A stretch of DNA of 64,000 nt from Streptomyces sp. T12 (GTDB taxonomy: Bacteria > Actinomycetota > Actinomycetes > Streptomycetales > Streptomycetaceae): assembly GCF_028736035.1 (NCBI RefSeq), contig NZ_CP117866.1:11201001-11265000 (forward strand), given 5' to 3'. The position numbers were made by a program, and so were the translations under genes. Of the stretch, positions 50,466-58,860 are shown piece by piece. Numbering within the stretch: the stretch's first letter is position 1; every line of letters begins with the position of its first letter. The notes beneath the pieces are model-generated. The model had not been told where the DNA came from. It did no database searches and worked only from the letters and a program-made list of their open reading frames with translations.

Positions 50466-51455
50466 ATGCTCCGGGACAGTCACGGACGGGTGGCGACCGA
50501 TCTCCGTGTCTCACTGACCGACCGCTGCAACCTTCGCTGCACCTACTGCATGCCGGCTGACGGCCTGGCATGGCTTCGATCCGAGTCGGTACTGACCGAC
50601 GAAGAGGTGGTGCGACTGGTGAGCATCGCTGTCGAGCACCTGGGCGTGCGCGAGGTCCGCTTCACCGGCGGCGAACCCCTGCTGCGCCCAGGGCTGCCGG
50701 GCATCCTCGCGGCCGTCGCCGATCTAATGCCCCGTCCGGAAATCGCCCTCACCACCAACGCCGTCGGCCTCGAAAAGCTGGCCGACCCGCTATGTCGTGC
50801 AGGCCTCGACCGGATCAACGTGTCCCTCGACACGTTGGACGCAGAAGTCTTTCACCGTCTGACGCGTCGGCACCGGCATGCTGACGTTCTGGCAGGTCTG
50901 GCGGCCGCCGACGCCGCTGGCATCGCCCCGATCAAGGTCAACTCCGTACTCATGCGCGGAATCAACGACCATGAAGGACCCGAACTTCTGCGCTGGTGCC
51001 TGGCCAGAGGGTACGAGCTTCGGTTCATCGAACAGATGCCCCTGGACGGCGACCGCGCATGGAAGCGGGGCGACATGATCACCGCCGACGAGATCCTCGA
51101 GCGCCTCCGCAAAGACTTCAGGTTGACGCCGCAACCTCAAGACATCCGAGGCAGCGCCCCCGCCCAGACCTGGCTGGTCGACGGCGGTCCTGCCCGTGTC
51201 GGTGTCATCGCCAGCGTCACCGCGCCGTTCTGCCAGGCGTGCGACCGTACGCGACTGACCGCAGACGGGCAGGTGCGGGCCTGCCTCTTCTCCCGCAAGG
51301 AGTCCGACCTACGCGGCCCCCTGCGCTCAGGCGCCACGGACGAGGAAATCGCCACCCGGTGGCGGACCGCCATGTGGGGCAAGCAAGCGGGCGGCGCCAT
51401 CGACGGAGACGCCTTCGAGCAACCCGCCCGCACGATGTCGGCCATCGGAGGCTGA
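50466..51455 (+). CDS. moaA: GTP 3',8-cyclase MoaA
   Basis: This 329-residue radical SAM enzyme catalyses the first step of molybdenum cofactor synthesis. It has the SAM-cluster motif DRCNLRCTYCMPADG at residues 21-35, RFTGGEPLLRPG, LTTNAVG and INVSLDTLD. The second C-terminal [4Fe-4S] cluster binds FCQACDRTRLTADGQVRACL, and the essential GG end is present (MSAIGG). It follows the ferredoxin by 3 bp and lies in the molybdoenzyme cluster, so a dedicated cofactor supply is likely, in addition to any chromosomal moa locus. Confidence 0.95.
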   Translation: MLRDSHGRVATDLRVSLTDRCNLRCTYCMPADGLAWLRSESVLTDEEVVRLVSIAVEHLGVREVRFTGGEPLLRPGLPGILAAVADLMPRPEIALTTNAVGLEKLADPLCRAGLDRINVSLDTLDAEVFHRLTRRHRHADVLAGLAAADAAGIAPIKVNSVLMRGINDHEGPELLRWCLARGYELRFIEQMPLDGDRAWKRGDMITADEILERLRKDFRLTPQPQDIRGSAPAQTWLVDGGPARVGVIASVTAPFCQACDRTRLTADGQVRACLFSRKESDLRGPLRSGATDEEIATRWRTAMWGKQAGGAIDGDAFEQPARTMSAIGG

Positions 51456-51459
51456 GCAG

Positions 51460-52041
51460 TTGGCCCCGCCCTTCGTGGCGCACAGTTCCACGCACGCCGA
51501 TCTCAACGTGCACGATGCTCCCCACCACGAGCACCGAGAAACTCATCACCAGTCGTCCGCCGTGACCTGGGATCAGGCGCGGGCCCACGCATCCTCCGCG
51601 GCCATGCCGTGCCCCGCTGTCCGCGTGGCGCTTGCAGACGCGCTGGGAGAGCGCCTCGCCCGACCGCTCACCGCGCTGAGCGCCATGGCGCAGGCCGGAC
51701 GAGATGGACGGCTTCGGTGGACAGCGCCCCTGGAACGAGGTCTCCACCACCTGGCACCACTCCTCAATCATCCCGACGACGATGGCCCCGACCTGACACC
51801 GGTCCAGTGCGCCGCGATCCTGCCCCGCCTGCAAGAGATCGCCGACCAGCTGCAAGAGGGAAGCATCGACCCGCTCCTCCAACGGCACCTCGACGACGCC
51901 CGCCAGTTCGTGGTCGTCCTGCAGCTCTGCATCGAGAAGGACGTCGACCTCAAGGACACCGGCGCCTACGCAGAACGTCGCGGCACTCAGTTGCCATCAG
52001 CGACACCCCAACCAGCGGTAGCACCACAGCTGTTGCACTAG
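51460..52041 (+). CDS. chimeric ORF: MoeA-like N-terminus fused to unrelated C-terminus
   Basis: From a GTG at 51562 the sequence VTWDQARAHASSAAMPCPAV and ADALGERLARPLTALS matches the first 40 residues of MoeA, the molybdenum-insertase. The expected DLPPFDTSAMDGWA does not follow. Instead ERGLHHLAPLLNHPDDDGPD, LTPVQCAAILPRLQEIADQL and VVVLQLCIEKDVDL continue, resembling an unrelated Streptomyces hypothetical protein. A histidine-rich segment (HDAPHHEHRETHH) precedes the MoeA part if translation begins upstream. It probably arose by deletion. The start is uncertain and the product may be non-functional. Confidence 0.5.
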   Translation: MAPPFVAHSSTHADLNVHDAPHHEHRETHHQSSAVTWDQARAHASSAAMPCPAVRVALADALGERLARPLTALSAMAQAGRDGRLRWTAPLERGLHHLAPLLNHPDDDGPDLTPVQCAAILPRLQEIADQLQEGSIDPLLQRHLDDARQFVVVLQLCIEKDVDLKDTGAYAERRGTQLPSATPQPAVAPQLLH

Positions 52042-52103
52042 CTAGAGTTCGACCACGAGTGGCTGAGCTGTACAAACCCGAGGTGCACACCACTACTACA
52101 GCC

Positions 52104-52706
52104 TCACTCTCCCAGAGAAGTCGGGAGCCACTTCACCTCGCGTCGTGGCCCCATGTGCGACGTCTCGGCTGGCACTTGCCGCACCATCGTGCCGCCAGCC
52201 CCGCCCCGCCACGGCGACCACACCGAAGCCGCGCGCTGACGGATGGGATTGGCCCTGACGAGGTCCTGCTCGATCGCCCACAGGTAGAACTGGTTGACCG
52301 TGGACACCTCCCGGTCCCAACTCGTGTCTTCCAAACGAGGTCCACGCTCATCACGACGCCGCCACCACTCGAACGCCGCCCGGTCGTCCATGGACGCATC
52401 ACGCCAGTCCCGCCTGCCTTGCGCGAACCACAGGATGTCGAAGTACGTGCGCAGGTCCCGGGCATGGGCGGCCTGTGTGTTCCACGGCGACGACGCCAGC
52501 CACACCGAGAAATACCGGTTCAGCGCCACGTCGTACACGCCCGCCGGGCTGATCAGGAACGGCTGCCCCTCGGGCACCCCCAGATCGTCCAACCCCTCAC
52601 CGAGATCGGCGAACAGGGAGCTGAATTCCCGCATGAACGGGGTCTTTTCGCGCGGCCATGCCAGGTCTCGACGGGTGAAATGCGCTCGCCAACCGGTGAT
52701 CGACAT
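52104..52706 (-). pseudogene. N-terminal half of a tyrosine recombinase, catalytic domain missing
   Basis: The reverse frame from the ATG at 52706 gives 200 residues with the SAM-like DNA-binding domain of an actinomycete Tn554-type integrase: WNTQAAHARDLRTYFDILWF, DRAAFEWWRRRDERGPRLED, NQFYLWAIEQDLVRANPIRQ and ETSHMGPRREVKWLP. A stop at 52104-52106 follows, before the region with the catalytic R, H-x-x-R and Y residues. It is the complementary half to the C-terminal fragments at 40.6-41.3 kb. Confidence 0.7.
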
Positions 52707-52995
52707 GACGCTGGACGATAGTCCGTGGACCGCTCAACAGCGCATAACCAGAGGCACGTGACAACAAGGCACGCGGGGCACGGGGCTCCGCAGACTGCCG
52801 CGGCCGCCGGCAGCCCTCGGATTCGAGGTCGGAGCAGAGGACGCCGTTGGACAACTCCCGTGTCCGTCATGAGCGTCGCGACACGCGAGCCGTCGATGTT
52901 GTTCCGCCCGACGCGGCGAGCATCTCTCGCCCCTGCCGTCGCGTCGTCGGCCCCGCGTGATCATGCCAGGAGGATGCCGTGTGGCCGGCCTGATC

Positions 52996-54009
52996 TCAGT
53001 TGCTGTCGGGCGTCATCGAGACCACGACCTTGCCGGCCTTGGTGCGACCTTGCTCGACGTACGCCATCGCCTCGAGCGTCTGATCGAACGGGAAGGTGCT
53101 GTCGATGACCGGGCGGAGCTTCCCGCTGTCGTAGAGGGCGCCGAGCTCGCGCAACTGGGAGCCATTGGCCTGCATGAAGAAGAACTTGTAGCGAACGCCC
53201 AGGGCCTTCGCCTGCTTGCGGATCTTGCGACTGAGCACGTTCATGACCAGCCCCAGGAAGGCGGGAGCGCCGAGCTGCCTGGCGAACCCGGCGTCCGGCG
53301 GGCCCACGACGCTGATGGCCAGGCCGCCGGGCTTCAGCACGGTCAGCGACTTCTCCAGGTTCGCCCCGCCCACGGCGTCCAGCACCAGGTCGTAGCCGGA
53401 CAGCACCTTGGAGAAGTCCTCCTTGGTGTAGTCGACGACGACGTCGGCACCGAGGCTTCGGACCAGCTTCTCGGAATCAGTGCTCGCGGTCGTCGCCACG
53501 GTGGCACCGAGGTGTTTGGCGAGCTGGATGACCGTCGATCCGAGACCGCCGGCACCGGCGTGGACGAGCACCTTCTGACCCGGCTTCACATGGGCCTGGT
53601 CTACGAGGATCTGCCAGGCGGCCAGGGCCACCAGCGGCACCGCGGCCGCCTCCTGCGGGGTGAGCGAGGCCGGCTTGGGCGCGACGTCGTCCATGTCGAT
53701 CGCGATGTACTCCGCGAAGCCTCCGATCCGCAGGTCGCGCGGACGGGCGTAGACCTCGTCGCCGACTTCGAGGCCGCGCACGGCGGAACCGACCCGCGTC
53801 ACGACGCCGGCCACGTCATGACCGAGCACGAACGGAGGCTTGTACTTCAACAGCTGCTTGAACTCCCCGTTACGGACCATCTTGTCCAGCGGGTTGATGC
53901 TCGCGGCGCTCACCCTGACCAGAACATCGCGGTCACCGACGCTGGGCTCGGGTACCTCGGCGGCGCGCACGCCGTCCTTGCCGTACTTCTCGACGACAAA
54001 TGCCTTCAT
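52996..54009 (-). CDS. NADP-dependent MDR oxidoreductase, quinone-reductase type (copy 3)
   Basis: This 337-residue paralogue of the MDRs at 14881 and 30252 has SINPLDKMVRNGEFKQ, VLGHDVAGVVTRVG, the coenzyme motif HAGAGGLGSTVIQLAKH and FFFMQANGSQLREL. It is divergent from an HxlR regulator. The shared promoter contains the 42-bp element also found upstream of the esterase at 25677. Quinone or enone reduction in response to an electrophile sensed by HxlR is a reasonable model. Confidence 0.9.
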   Translation of the reverse strand: MKAFVVEKYGKDGVRAAEVPEPSVGDRDVLVRVSAASINPLDKMVRNGEFKQLLKYKPPFVLGHDVAGVVTRVGSAVRGLEVGDEVYARPRDLRIGGFAEYIAIDMDDVAPKPASLTPQEAAAVPLVALAAWQILVDQAHVKPGQKVLVHAGAGGLGSTVIQLAKHLGATVATTASTDSEKLVRSLGADVVVDYTKEDFSKVLSGYDLVLDAVGGANLEKSLTVLKPGGLAISVVGPPDAGFARQLGAPAFLGLVMNVLSRKIRKQAKALGVRYKFFFMQANGSQLRELGALYDSGKLRPVIDSTFPFDQTLEAMAYVEQGRTKAGKVVVSMTPDSN

Positions 54010-54047
54010 GCCGGCCGCCTTTCCATGTGATCTTCTCGGTCGCCTGC

Positions 54048-54089
54048 GTGCTGGTCATGACGCTACTTGCTGAGTATAGAAAAGTAAAC
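54048..54089. promoter_or_regulatory. 42-bp promoter/operator element, copy 2 (HxlR-linked)
   Basis: This segment matches 26647-26688 at 39 of 42 positions. It contains TACTTGCTGAGTA and TATAGAAAAGTAAAC. It lies between the MDR (start 54009, reverse) and the HxlR gene (start 54114, forward). Confidence 0.7.
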
Positions 54090-54113
54090 TCATGTCGGGT
54101 TAGAATCACCCCC

Positions 54114-54623
54114 ATGGATGCGAGGACCGAAGCTCTTCAGGACGCCGGCATGGACACCCGACTCGACCGGGACGTGTCGAACTGCTCGATCGCCCGGACC
54201 CTCGAGGTCGTGGGTGAGAAGTGGACGATCCTGATCCTGCGCGAGGTCTGGTACGGCTCGTCCCGCTTCGGCGAGTTCGAACGTGTCCTCGGCTGTCCTC
54301 GCAACCTCCTCGCGGCGCGACTCCGGATGCTTGTGGAGGAAGGGATCCTGGCCACCGAGACCTACAAGGAGCCGGGTTCGCGGAGTCGGCCGAAGTATGT
54401 GATCACGCCCAAGGGTATGGATCTGGTCCCGGCCGTGATGGGGCTCCTGCAATGGGGTGACCGATACCGCGCCGACCCGGAGGGTCCGGCCATGCTGACG
54501 CGACACCGCGGATGCGGTGCGCCCGTCGATGCCCAGATCCGCTGCGAACGAGGTCATGCCGTGCATGCGGAGGACATCGAGAGTGTCCCCGGCCCCGCTT
54601 TCCGTATGAAGGCCGCTGAGTGA
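54114..54623 (+). CDS. HxlR family winged helix regulator
   Basis: This 169-residue HxlR protein has SNCSIARTLEVVGEKWTILI, FGEFERVLGCPRNLLAARLR and YKEPGSRSRPKYVITPKG. The conserved N-terminal cysteine and a second cysteine in the recognition region (LGCPRN) could sense quinones or aldehydes. The C-terminal HRGCGAPVDAQIRCERGH has a CxC-like pair that may bind zinc. It is divergent from MDR copy 3 and probably represses it, itself, and, judging by the duplicated 42-bp element, the esterase at 25.7 kb. Confidence 0.9.
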   Translation: MDARTEALQDAGMDTRLDRDVSNCSIARTLEVVGEKWTILILREVWYGSSRFGEFERVLGCPRNLLAARLRMLVEEGILATETYKEPGSRSRPKYVITPKGMDLVPAVMGLLQWGDRYRADPEGPAMLTRHRGCGAPVDAQIRCERGHAVHAEDIESVPGPAFRMKAAE

Positions 54624-54657
54624 GCTGAGCGCGGTGGCGGCGGGAGTCCGGGTGGGC

Positions 54658-55278
54658 TCAGTCGGCCGGGGTGCGCTCACTCCGTCTGGCTCGGGCCTGG
54701 TGGAGGCGGACTTTGGTGCGGTTGCCGCAGCGGGACATCGAGCACCAGCGGCGGTTGTGGGCGGGGGAGCGGTCCAGGAAGCGCAGGGCGCACGTGTCCG
54801 CGCCGCACACGCGTACGCGCCGGATCTCGGTCGACAGGAGCAGGTCTACAGCGTCCTGGGCGATCAGTGCCAGCGCGGTCGCGGGATCAGGTGCCATGGT
54901 CGTGGTGCTGGCGGGCTCCAAGTGGCCGTCTTTGATGGCGATTTGCGGCGCCGGCCGGGGCGCCTCCGCTGCCGATTCGTTGAGCAGCACGACGTCGCTG
55001 GAGGAGGGCAGTCGGCCGTCGGAGACCGCGAGTACGGCCCGGTCGACCGCCTCGCGCAGCCGTCGGCCCGATGTCAGGACGGCGGCATCCACGGGATCCG
55101 GGATGCCCGGTGTGAGCAGTCCGGCCCGCTGAAGCCAGAGGGCGAGATCGCCCGGGTTCCGGAGCGTCTCCCCCGGCGTGGGTCGCCACCGGTGGCGGAG
55201 GGTGTTGGTGAAGTCCAGACAGACCCGCCCGCCGTCCCAGATCCACGTGTCGTCCGTTGCCACGCCTTCATTCTGCAC
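54658..55278 (-). CDS. CGNR zinc-finger regulator (ABATE domain)
   Basis: This 206-residue protein has the ABATE N-terminal domain (WDGGRVCLDFTNTLRHRW at residues 14-31) and a C-terminal CGNR zinc finger: CGADTCALRFLDRSPAHNRR and WCSMSRCGNRTKVRLHQAR. Such proteins are probable stress-responsive regulators. It is divergent from the dehalogenase-like hydrolase at 55329 with a TAACCC palindrome between them, which suggests that it controls that gene. Confidence 0.9.
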   Translation of the reverse strand: MQNEGVATDDTWIWDGGRVCLDFTNTLRHRWRPTPGETLRNPGDLALWLQRAGLLTPGIPDPVDAAVLTSGRRLREAVDRAVLAVSDGRLPSSSDVVLLNESAAEAPRPAPQIAIKDGHLEPASTTTMAPDPATALALIAQDAVDLLLSTEIRRVRVCGADTCALRFLDRSPAHNRRWCSMSRCGNRTKVRLHQARARRSERTPAD

Positions 55279-55286
55279 GTTAGGTT

Positions 55287-55305
55287 TAACCCCCTAAGAG
55301 GGTTA
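55287..55305. promoter_or_regulatory. palindrome between CGNR regulator and hydrolase
   Basis: TAACCCCCT (55287-55295) and AGAGGGTTA (55297-55305) are inverted with one mismatch. It lies 8-23 bp from both starts. Confidence 0.55.
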
Positions 55306-55328
55306 GTTCGTGCCCGGGAGGCGCATCC

Positions 55329-56201
55329 ATGGGACAGCCCACTGTGACCACAGGCGTGACGCAGGTGGACGGGGTCCGCCTGCACTACCTCCGAGCGGGA
55401 TCCGGTCCTCTGCTCGTCCTGCTCCACGGCTGGCCGCAGACCTCCGACTGCTGGCAGCCGGTGCTGGCGGATCTTGCCGCCGACCACACCGTTGTGGCAC
55501 CCGACCTGCGTGGCTACGGCCTGAGCGACAAGCCCTCGACCGGATACGACAAGCGGCGGATGGCCGCCGACATGGCGGGCCTCGTCGAAGCACTCGGCTT
55601 CGAGACGACCGCCGTCGTGGGTCACGACCGGGGCGCCCGCGTGGGGCACCGCTGGGCGCTGGACCGCCCCGAGCAGGTGGAACGGCTGGCTGTGCTCGAC
55701 ATCGTGCCGACCCGGGAGATGTTCCGCCGGCTGGACGCCTCGCTCGCCTCCGGGTACTGGCACTGGCTGTTCCAGATGCAGCCTGACCTTCCCGAGCGGC
55801 TCGTGGGGCACGACATACGCGGGTATCTCGAGTACTTCTTCGAGCGGTGGACCTATAACCGGCACGGGCTGACACCCGAAGCGGTCGACGGATATGTCCG
55901 AGCCTTCTCCCGCCCGGGTGCCATGCGCGCGAGTTTCGACGACTACCGCGCCATGGAGCAGGACGTCGCCCTCGACGACATCGACGCCGCCGAGGGCCGC
56001 CGCCTCACCATGCCGGTACTGGCGCTCTGGGGTTCCGCAGGGCTGGCCTCCCGCCTGCCGACGCTGGAGATCTGGCGCGCCTACGCGGACGACGTCACCG
56101 GAGCAGAAATCCCGGAGTGCGGCCACTTCATCCCGGAAGAGCAACCGGAGGCGCTGCTGGGCCATTTGCGGTCGTTCCTGGCCGACGAGGCGAGTCGGTG
56201 A
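55329..56201 (+). CDS. alpha/beta hydrolase, haloacetate-dehalogenase/epoxide-hydrolase type
   Basis: This 290-residue hydrolase has HGWPQTSDCWQPV, the aspartate nucleophile in VVGHDRGARVGHRWALD, and the histidine in ECGHFIPEEQPEALL. The HDRGxR-x-x-H-R arrangement, the YWHW segment and DDYRA correspond to residues that in fluoroacetate dehalogenases bind the carboxylate (two arginines) and the halide (His, Trp, Tyr). A haloacetate or related alpha-halo acid substrate is therefore plausible; an epoxide hydrolase is the alternative. It is divergent from the CGNR regulator. Confidence 0.85.
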   Translation: MGQPTVTTGVTQVDGVRLHYLRAGSGPLLVLLHGWPQTSDCWQPVLADLAADHTVVAPDLRGYGLSDKPSTGYDKRRMAADMAGLVEALGFETTAVVGHDRGARVGHRWALDRPEQVERLAVLDIVPTREMFRRLDASLASGYWHWLFQMQPDLPERLVGHDIRGYLEYFFERWTYNRHGLTPEAVDGYVRAFSRPGAMRASFDDYRAMEQDVALDDIDAAEGRRLTMPVLALWGSAGLASRLPTLEIWRAYADDVTGAEIPECGHFIPEEQPEALLGHLRSFLADEASR

Positions 56202-56293
56202 CCCTGCCACCGTGACGAGAGCGGCGCCCCTGCGGGTCCACAGTCTCACTGGCCGGCCGGGGCAAGTCGTCCGAGCAGCCTCCCGGACCGAGG

Positions 56294-56323
56294 GGCGGCC
56301 CAGTTGCTTCCGGTTGGGCCGCC
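56294..56323. terminator. hairpin between convergent genes
   Basis: GGCGGCCCA (56294-56302) pairs with TGGGCCGCC (56315-56323), between the ends of the dehalogenase-like gene and the acyl-CoA ligase. Confidence 0.6.
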
Positions 56324-56430
56324 ACTCAGTCAGATCCTGGCCGAGACCGGGACACCCGCCGAAGCGTCCCCCGCGGCCGCGCTGTCGGATATGCGCTGCC
56401 TGGGCATCCAGGCTCGGCGCGCGGTGAATC

Positions 56431-57897
56431 TCAGGAAGCCGCGACGTGGGCAGCGCGCAAGGAGGCTTTGTCGATCTTCCCGACCGCGTTCTTCGCTATG
56501 GCCTCTACCACGAAGAACCCGGTCGGACGCTTGAAGCCGGTGAGGCTGCGCGCACAGAGCTCCCGCAGCGCAGTCAGATCGACGGTCACGCCTGGTCGCG
56601 GCTGTATGTAGGCCACGACCACCTCTCCCCACTTCACGTCGGGTACGCCGATCACGGCGGCTTCGAGCACCGACGGGTCGCCTGTGAGGACGTCCTCGAT
56701 CTCCTTGGGGTAGATGTTCTCCCCACCACGGATGATCATGTCCTTCGAGCGCCCGACCAGGGTCAGATAGCCCTCGGCGTCGAGGTGACCCACATCGCCC
56801 GTGTGCAACCAGCCATCGACGATGACTCTGGCCGTTTCCTCAGGGCGGCCGAGATAGCCACGCATGACGTTGGGGCCCTTCACGAGGACCTCACCGTCCG
56901 TGCCCGGCCCCACCTCGGTACCTTCGGCGTCGACGATCCGAATCTCCTGGCCGGGGAAGGGAAGTCCCACGGTGCCGGCACGTCGCGGGCCCGCGACGGG
57001 GTTGATGGTGGACCCGCAGGTTCCTTCGGACAGGCCGTACCCCTCGACAAGAGGGAACCCGTACCGGGCTTCGAACCGGTTCAGCAACTCGGCGGAGGCA
57101 GGTGCGGCGCCACAGACTCCGAACCTCAGCGACGATGTGTCGGGCCGCACGTCGTCCGGGAGCGCAGCGAGCATGCCGTAGATCGTCGGCACGGCGCTGA
57201 AGAAGGTGGGGCGCTCCTGCTCGACGAGGTCGAAGAAGCTGCGTGGGTCGAACCGGCGGCCCGCGATGACGACGCTCGCGCCCGCGAGAAGAGGCGTGAG
57301 AATGCTGACCACGATGCCGTTGACGTGGAAGAGCGGCAGGATCAGCAGGCACCGGTCGGCGGGCCCGATGTCCAGGGACAAGCGGCCCATCTCCGTCATG
57401 GCGTCGATGTTGGCGTGATCCAGCATCACGCCCTTGGGCACCCCGGTGGTGCCGCTGGTGTAGATGAGAAGAGCCAGCGCGGACGAGTCCACATGCGGTG
57501 CGTGATCCGACCTCACCCCTTCCTTGTGCAGTGCGCCGACGGCGAGTACGGCAGTACCGTCCGTGACGGGCACCGCGCGGTCTTCGACCACCAGCAGACG
57601 CGCACCGGAGTCCTTGACCTGTCGGTCCACCTCGACGTCGGTCATGCTCGGGTTGACCGGCGTGATGGTGGCGCCGATCCGCCAGGCGGCGAACAACAGC
57701 AGCACGAACTCGATGCGGTTCGTCAGCTTGAGGGCCACGACATCGCCGGGACCGATGCCGAGGTCCTGGAGCTGACGCGCTGCCGCACGGACGCGGTCCA
57801 GCAACTGAGTGTTGGTGAGTGACTGGCGCCCGTCCGAGACCGCTGCCCCATCGGGGTCGAGAGCGGCGCGACGGTCGGGCAGTGAAGCGAAGTTCAT
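56431..57897 (-). CDS. AMP-dependent acyl-CoA ligase
   Basis: This 488-residue adenylate-forming ligase is of the fatty-acid/aromatic CoA ligase group. Motifs: LLIYTSGTTGVPKGVMLDHA near residue 145, VEGYGLSEGTCGSTINPV, GWLHTGDVGHLDAEGYLTLV, and the catalytic lysine in KNAVGKIDK. The short N-terminus fits ligases of medium-chain or cyclic carboxylates. It is the last gene of a three-gene reverse operon (hydratase, hydrolase, ligase) whose first gene faces TetR at 60047. Activation of a carboxylic acid released by the hydrolase is a reasonable guess. Confidence 0.9.
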   Translation of the reverse strand: MNFASLPDRRAALDPDGAAVSDGRQSLTNTQLLDRVRAAARQLQDLGIGPGDVVALKLTNRIEFVLLLFAAWRIGATITPVNPSMTDVEVDRQVKDSGARLLVVEDRAVPVTDGTAVLAVGALHKEGVRSDHAPHVDSSALALLIYTSGTTGVPKGVMLDHANIDAMTEMGRLSLDIGPADRCLLILPLFHVNGIVVSILTPLLAGASVVIAGRRFDPRSFFDLVEQERPTFFSAVPTIYGMLAALPDDVRPDTSSLRFGVCGAAPASAELLNRFEARYGFPLVEGYGLSEGTCGSTINPVAGPRRAGTVGLPFPGQEIRIVDAEGTEVGPGTDGEVLVKGPNVMRGYLGRPEETARVIVDGWLHTGDVGHLDAEGYLTLVGRSKDMIIRGGENIYPKEIEDVLTGDPSVLEAAVIGVPDVKWGEVVVAYIQPRPGVTVDLTALRELCARSLTGFKRPTGFFVVEAIAKNAVGKIDKASLRAAHVAAS

Positions 57898-57932
57898 GGC
57901 GGGCGTACCTATCTCGGTGTTGTGCGATCCGG

Positions 57933-58853
57933 TCAAGGAGTCGATGCCGGCGCGGGGTGCAACTGCCGGGTGAGGAACTCGATCTGGTCGCGGACCAGGG
58001 CCTCGAAGGTCTCGCCGGTGTAGAAGTCGAAGTGGCCGGCGTCGTACCTCTTGATCTCTCCCCGGGGTGCGGTGCGCGCGTACCGGAGGGTCTGGGCGGG
58101 AGGCGTGACGGAGTCGGTGTTGCTGACGCAGAAGAGGATCGGCATGGCGACCTTCTTCGCCGCACGCCCGGGCCGGTAGGTGGCGATGGTCGGAATGACC
58201 CGTGCCGCCACCTCGTTGCGGAACGTCGTCCCCGCCGGTTGCAGCGCCTGATATCCGGGCAGGGCGTCCGGAGCGTTCATGAGGGCCGGCGAACCGGGGG
58301 CGGAGGCGATGGGAACCATCGCCGGTGCCTTGCCGCGCACTCTGGCCGCCATGTCCCGGGCGAGCACGGGGGTCATCCTGAGCGAGGCGCCCGGGCCGAG
58401 CGCGAGCGCGGAGGCGAGACCATCGGTGAACGGGCACTGGGACACGGCCGCGCGCAGTTCGGGATGCCGAGAGGCGACGGTGATGGCGTGGCCTCCGCCG
58501 AAGGAGCTGCCCCACACCGCGATGCGGGAGCGGTCGATGTCAGGGCGGGCCTTGACGTAGGCGATGGCGGCGTCCCAGTCGGCGAGTTGACGCTTGATCG
58601 ACAGGAGTTGGCGCGGGTGGCCGCCGCTGTCGCCGAAGTGCCGGTAGGTGAAGGCCACGGCGGCGATGCCGGCCTGAGCGAAACGCTCGGCGAAGGCGTC
58701 CAGGCGCATCTCGCGGGTGGCGCCCAGGCCGTGCCCGAGGATGACGACGGGCGGGGAGGTGACGCCGGTCGGGAGGTAGAGCCATCCGGCACAGGTGCTG
58801 TCGCCGGAGGGGAAGGTGATGTCGTGGCGGGTGAACGAGTGCGCAGTGGTCAT
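57933..58853 (-). CDS. alpha/beta hydrolase, dienelactone-hydrolase/YcjY type
   Basis: This 306-residue hydrolase has VVILGHGLGATREMRLDAFA for the oxyanion region, FTYRHFGDSGGHPRQL, nucleophile elbow GSSFGG near residue 115, acid in CVSNTDSVTPP and histidine in DAGHFDFYTG. Members are serine hydrolases on esters, lactones or peptidyl substrates. It is the middle gene of the operon, 7 bp after the hydratase stop and 35 bp before the ligase. Confidence 0.88.
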   Translation of the reverse strand: MTTAHSFTRHDITFPSGDSTCAGWLYLPTGVTSPPVVILGHGLGATREMRLDAFAERFAQAGIAAVAFTYRHFGDSGGHPRQLLSIKRQLADWDAAIAYVKARPDIDRSRIAVWGSSFGGGHAITVASRHPELRAAVSQCPFTDGLASALALGPGASLRMTPVLARDMAARVRGKAPAMVPIASAPGSPALMNAPDALPGYQALQPAGTTFRNEVAARVIPTIATYRPGRAAKKVAMPILFCVSNTDSVTPPAQTLRYARTAPRGEIKRYDAGHFDFYTGETFEALVRDQIEFLTRQLHPAPASTP

Positions 58854-58860
58854 CGTCTGC

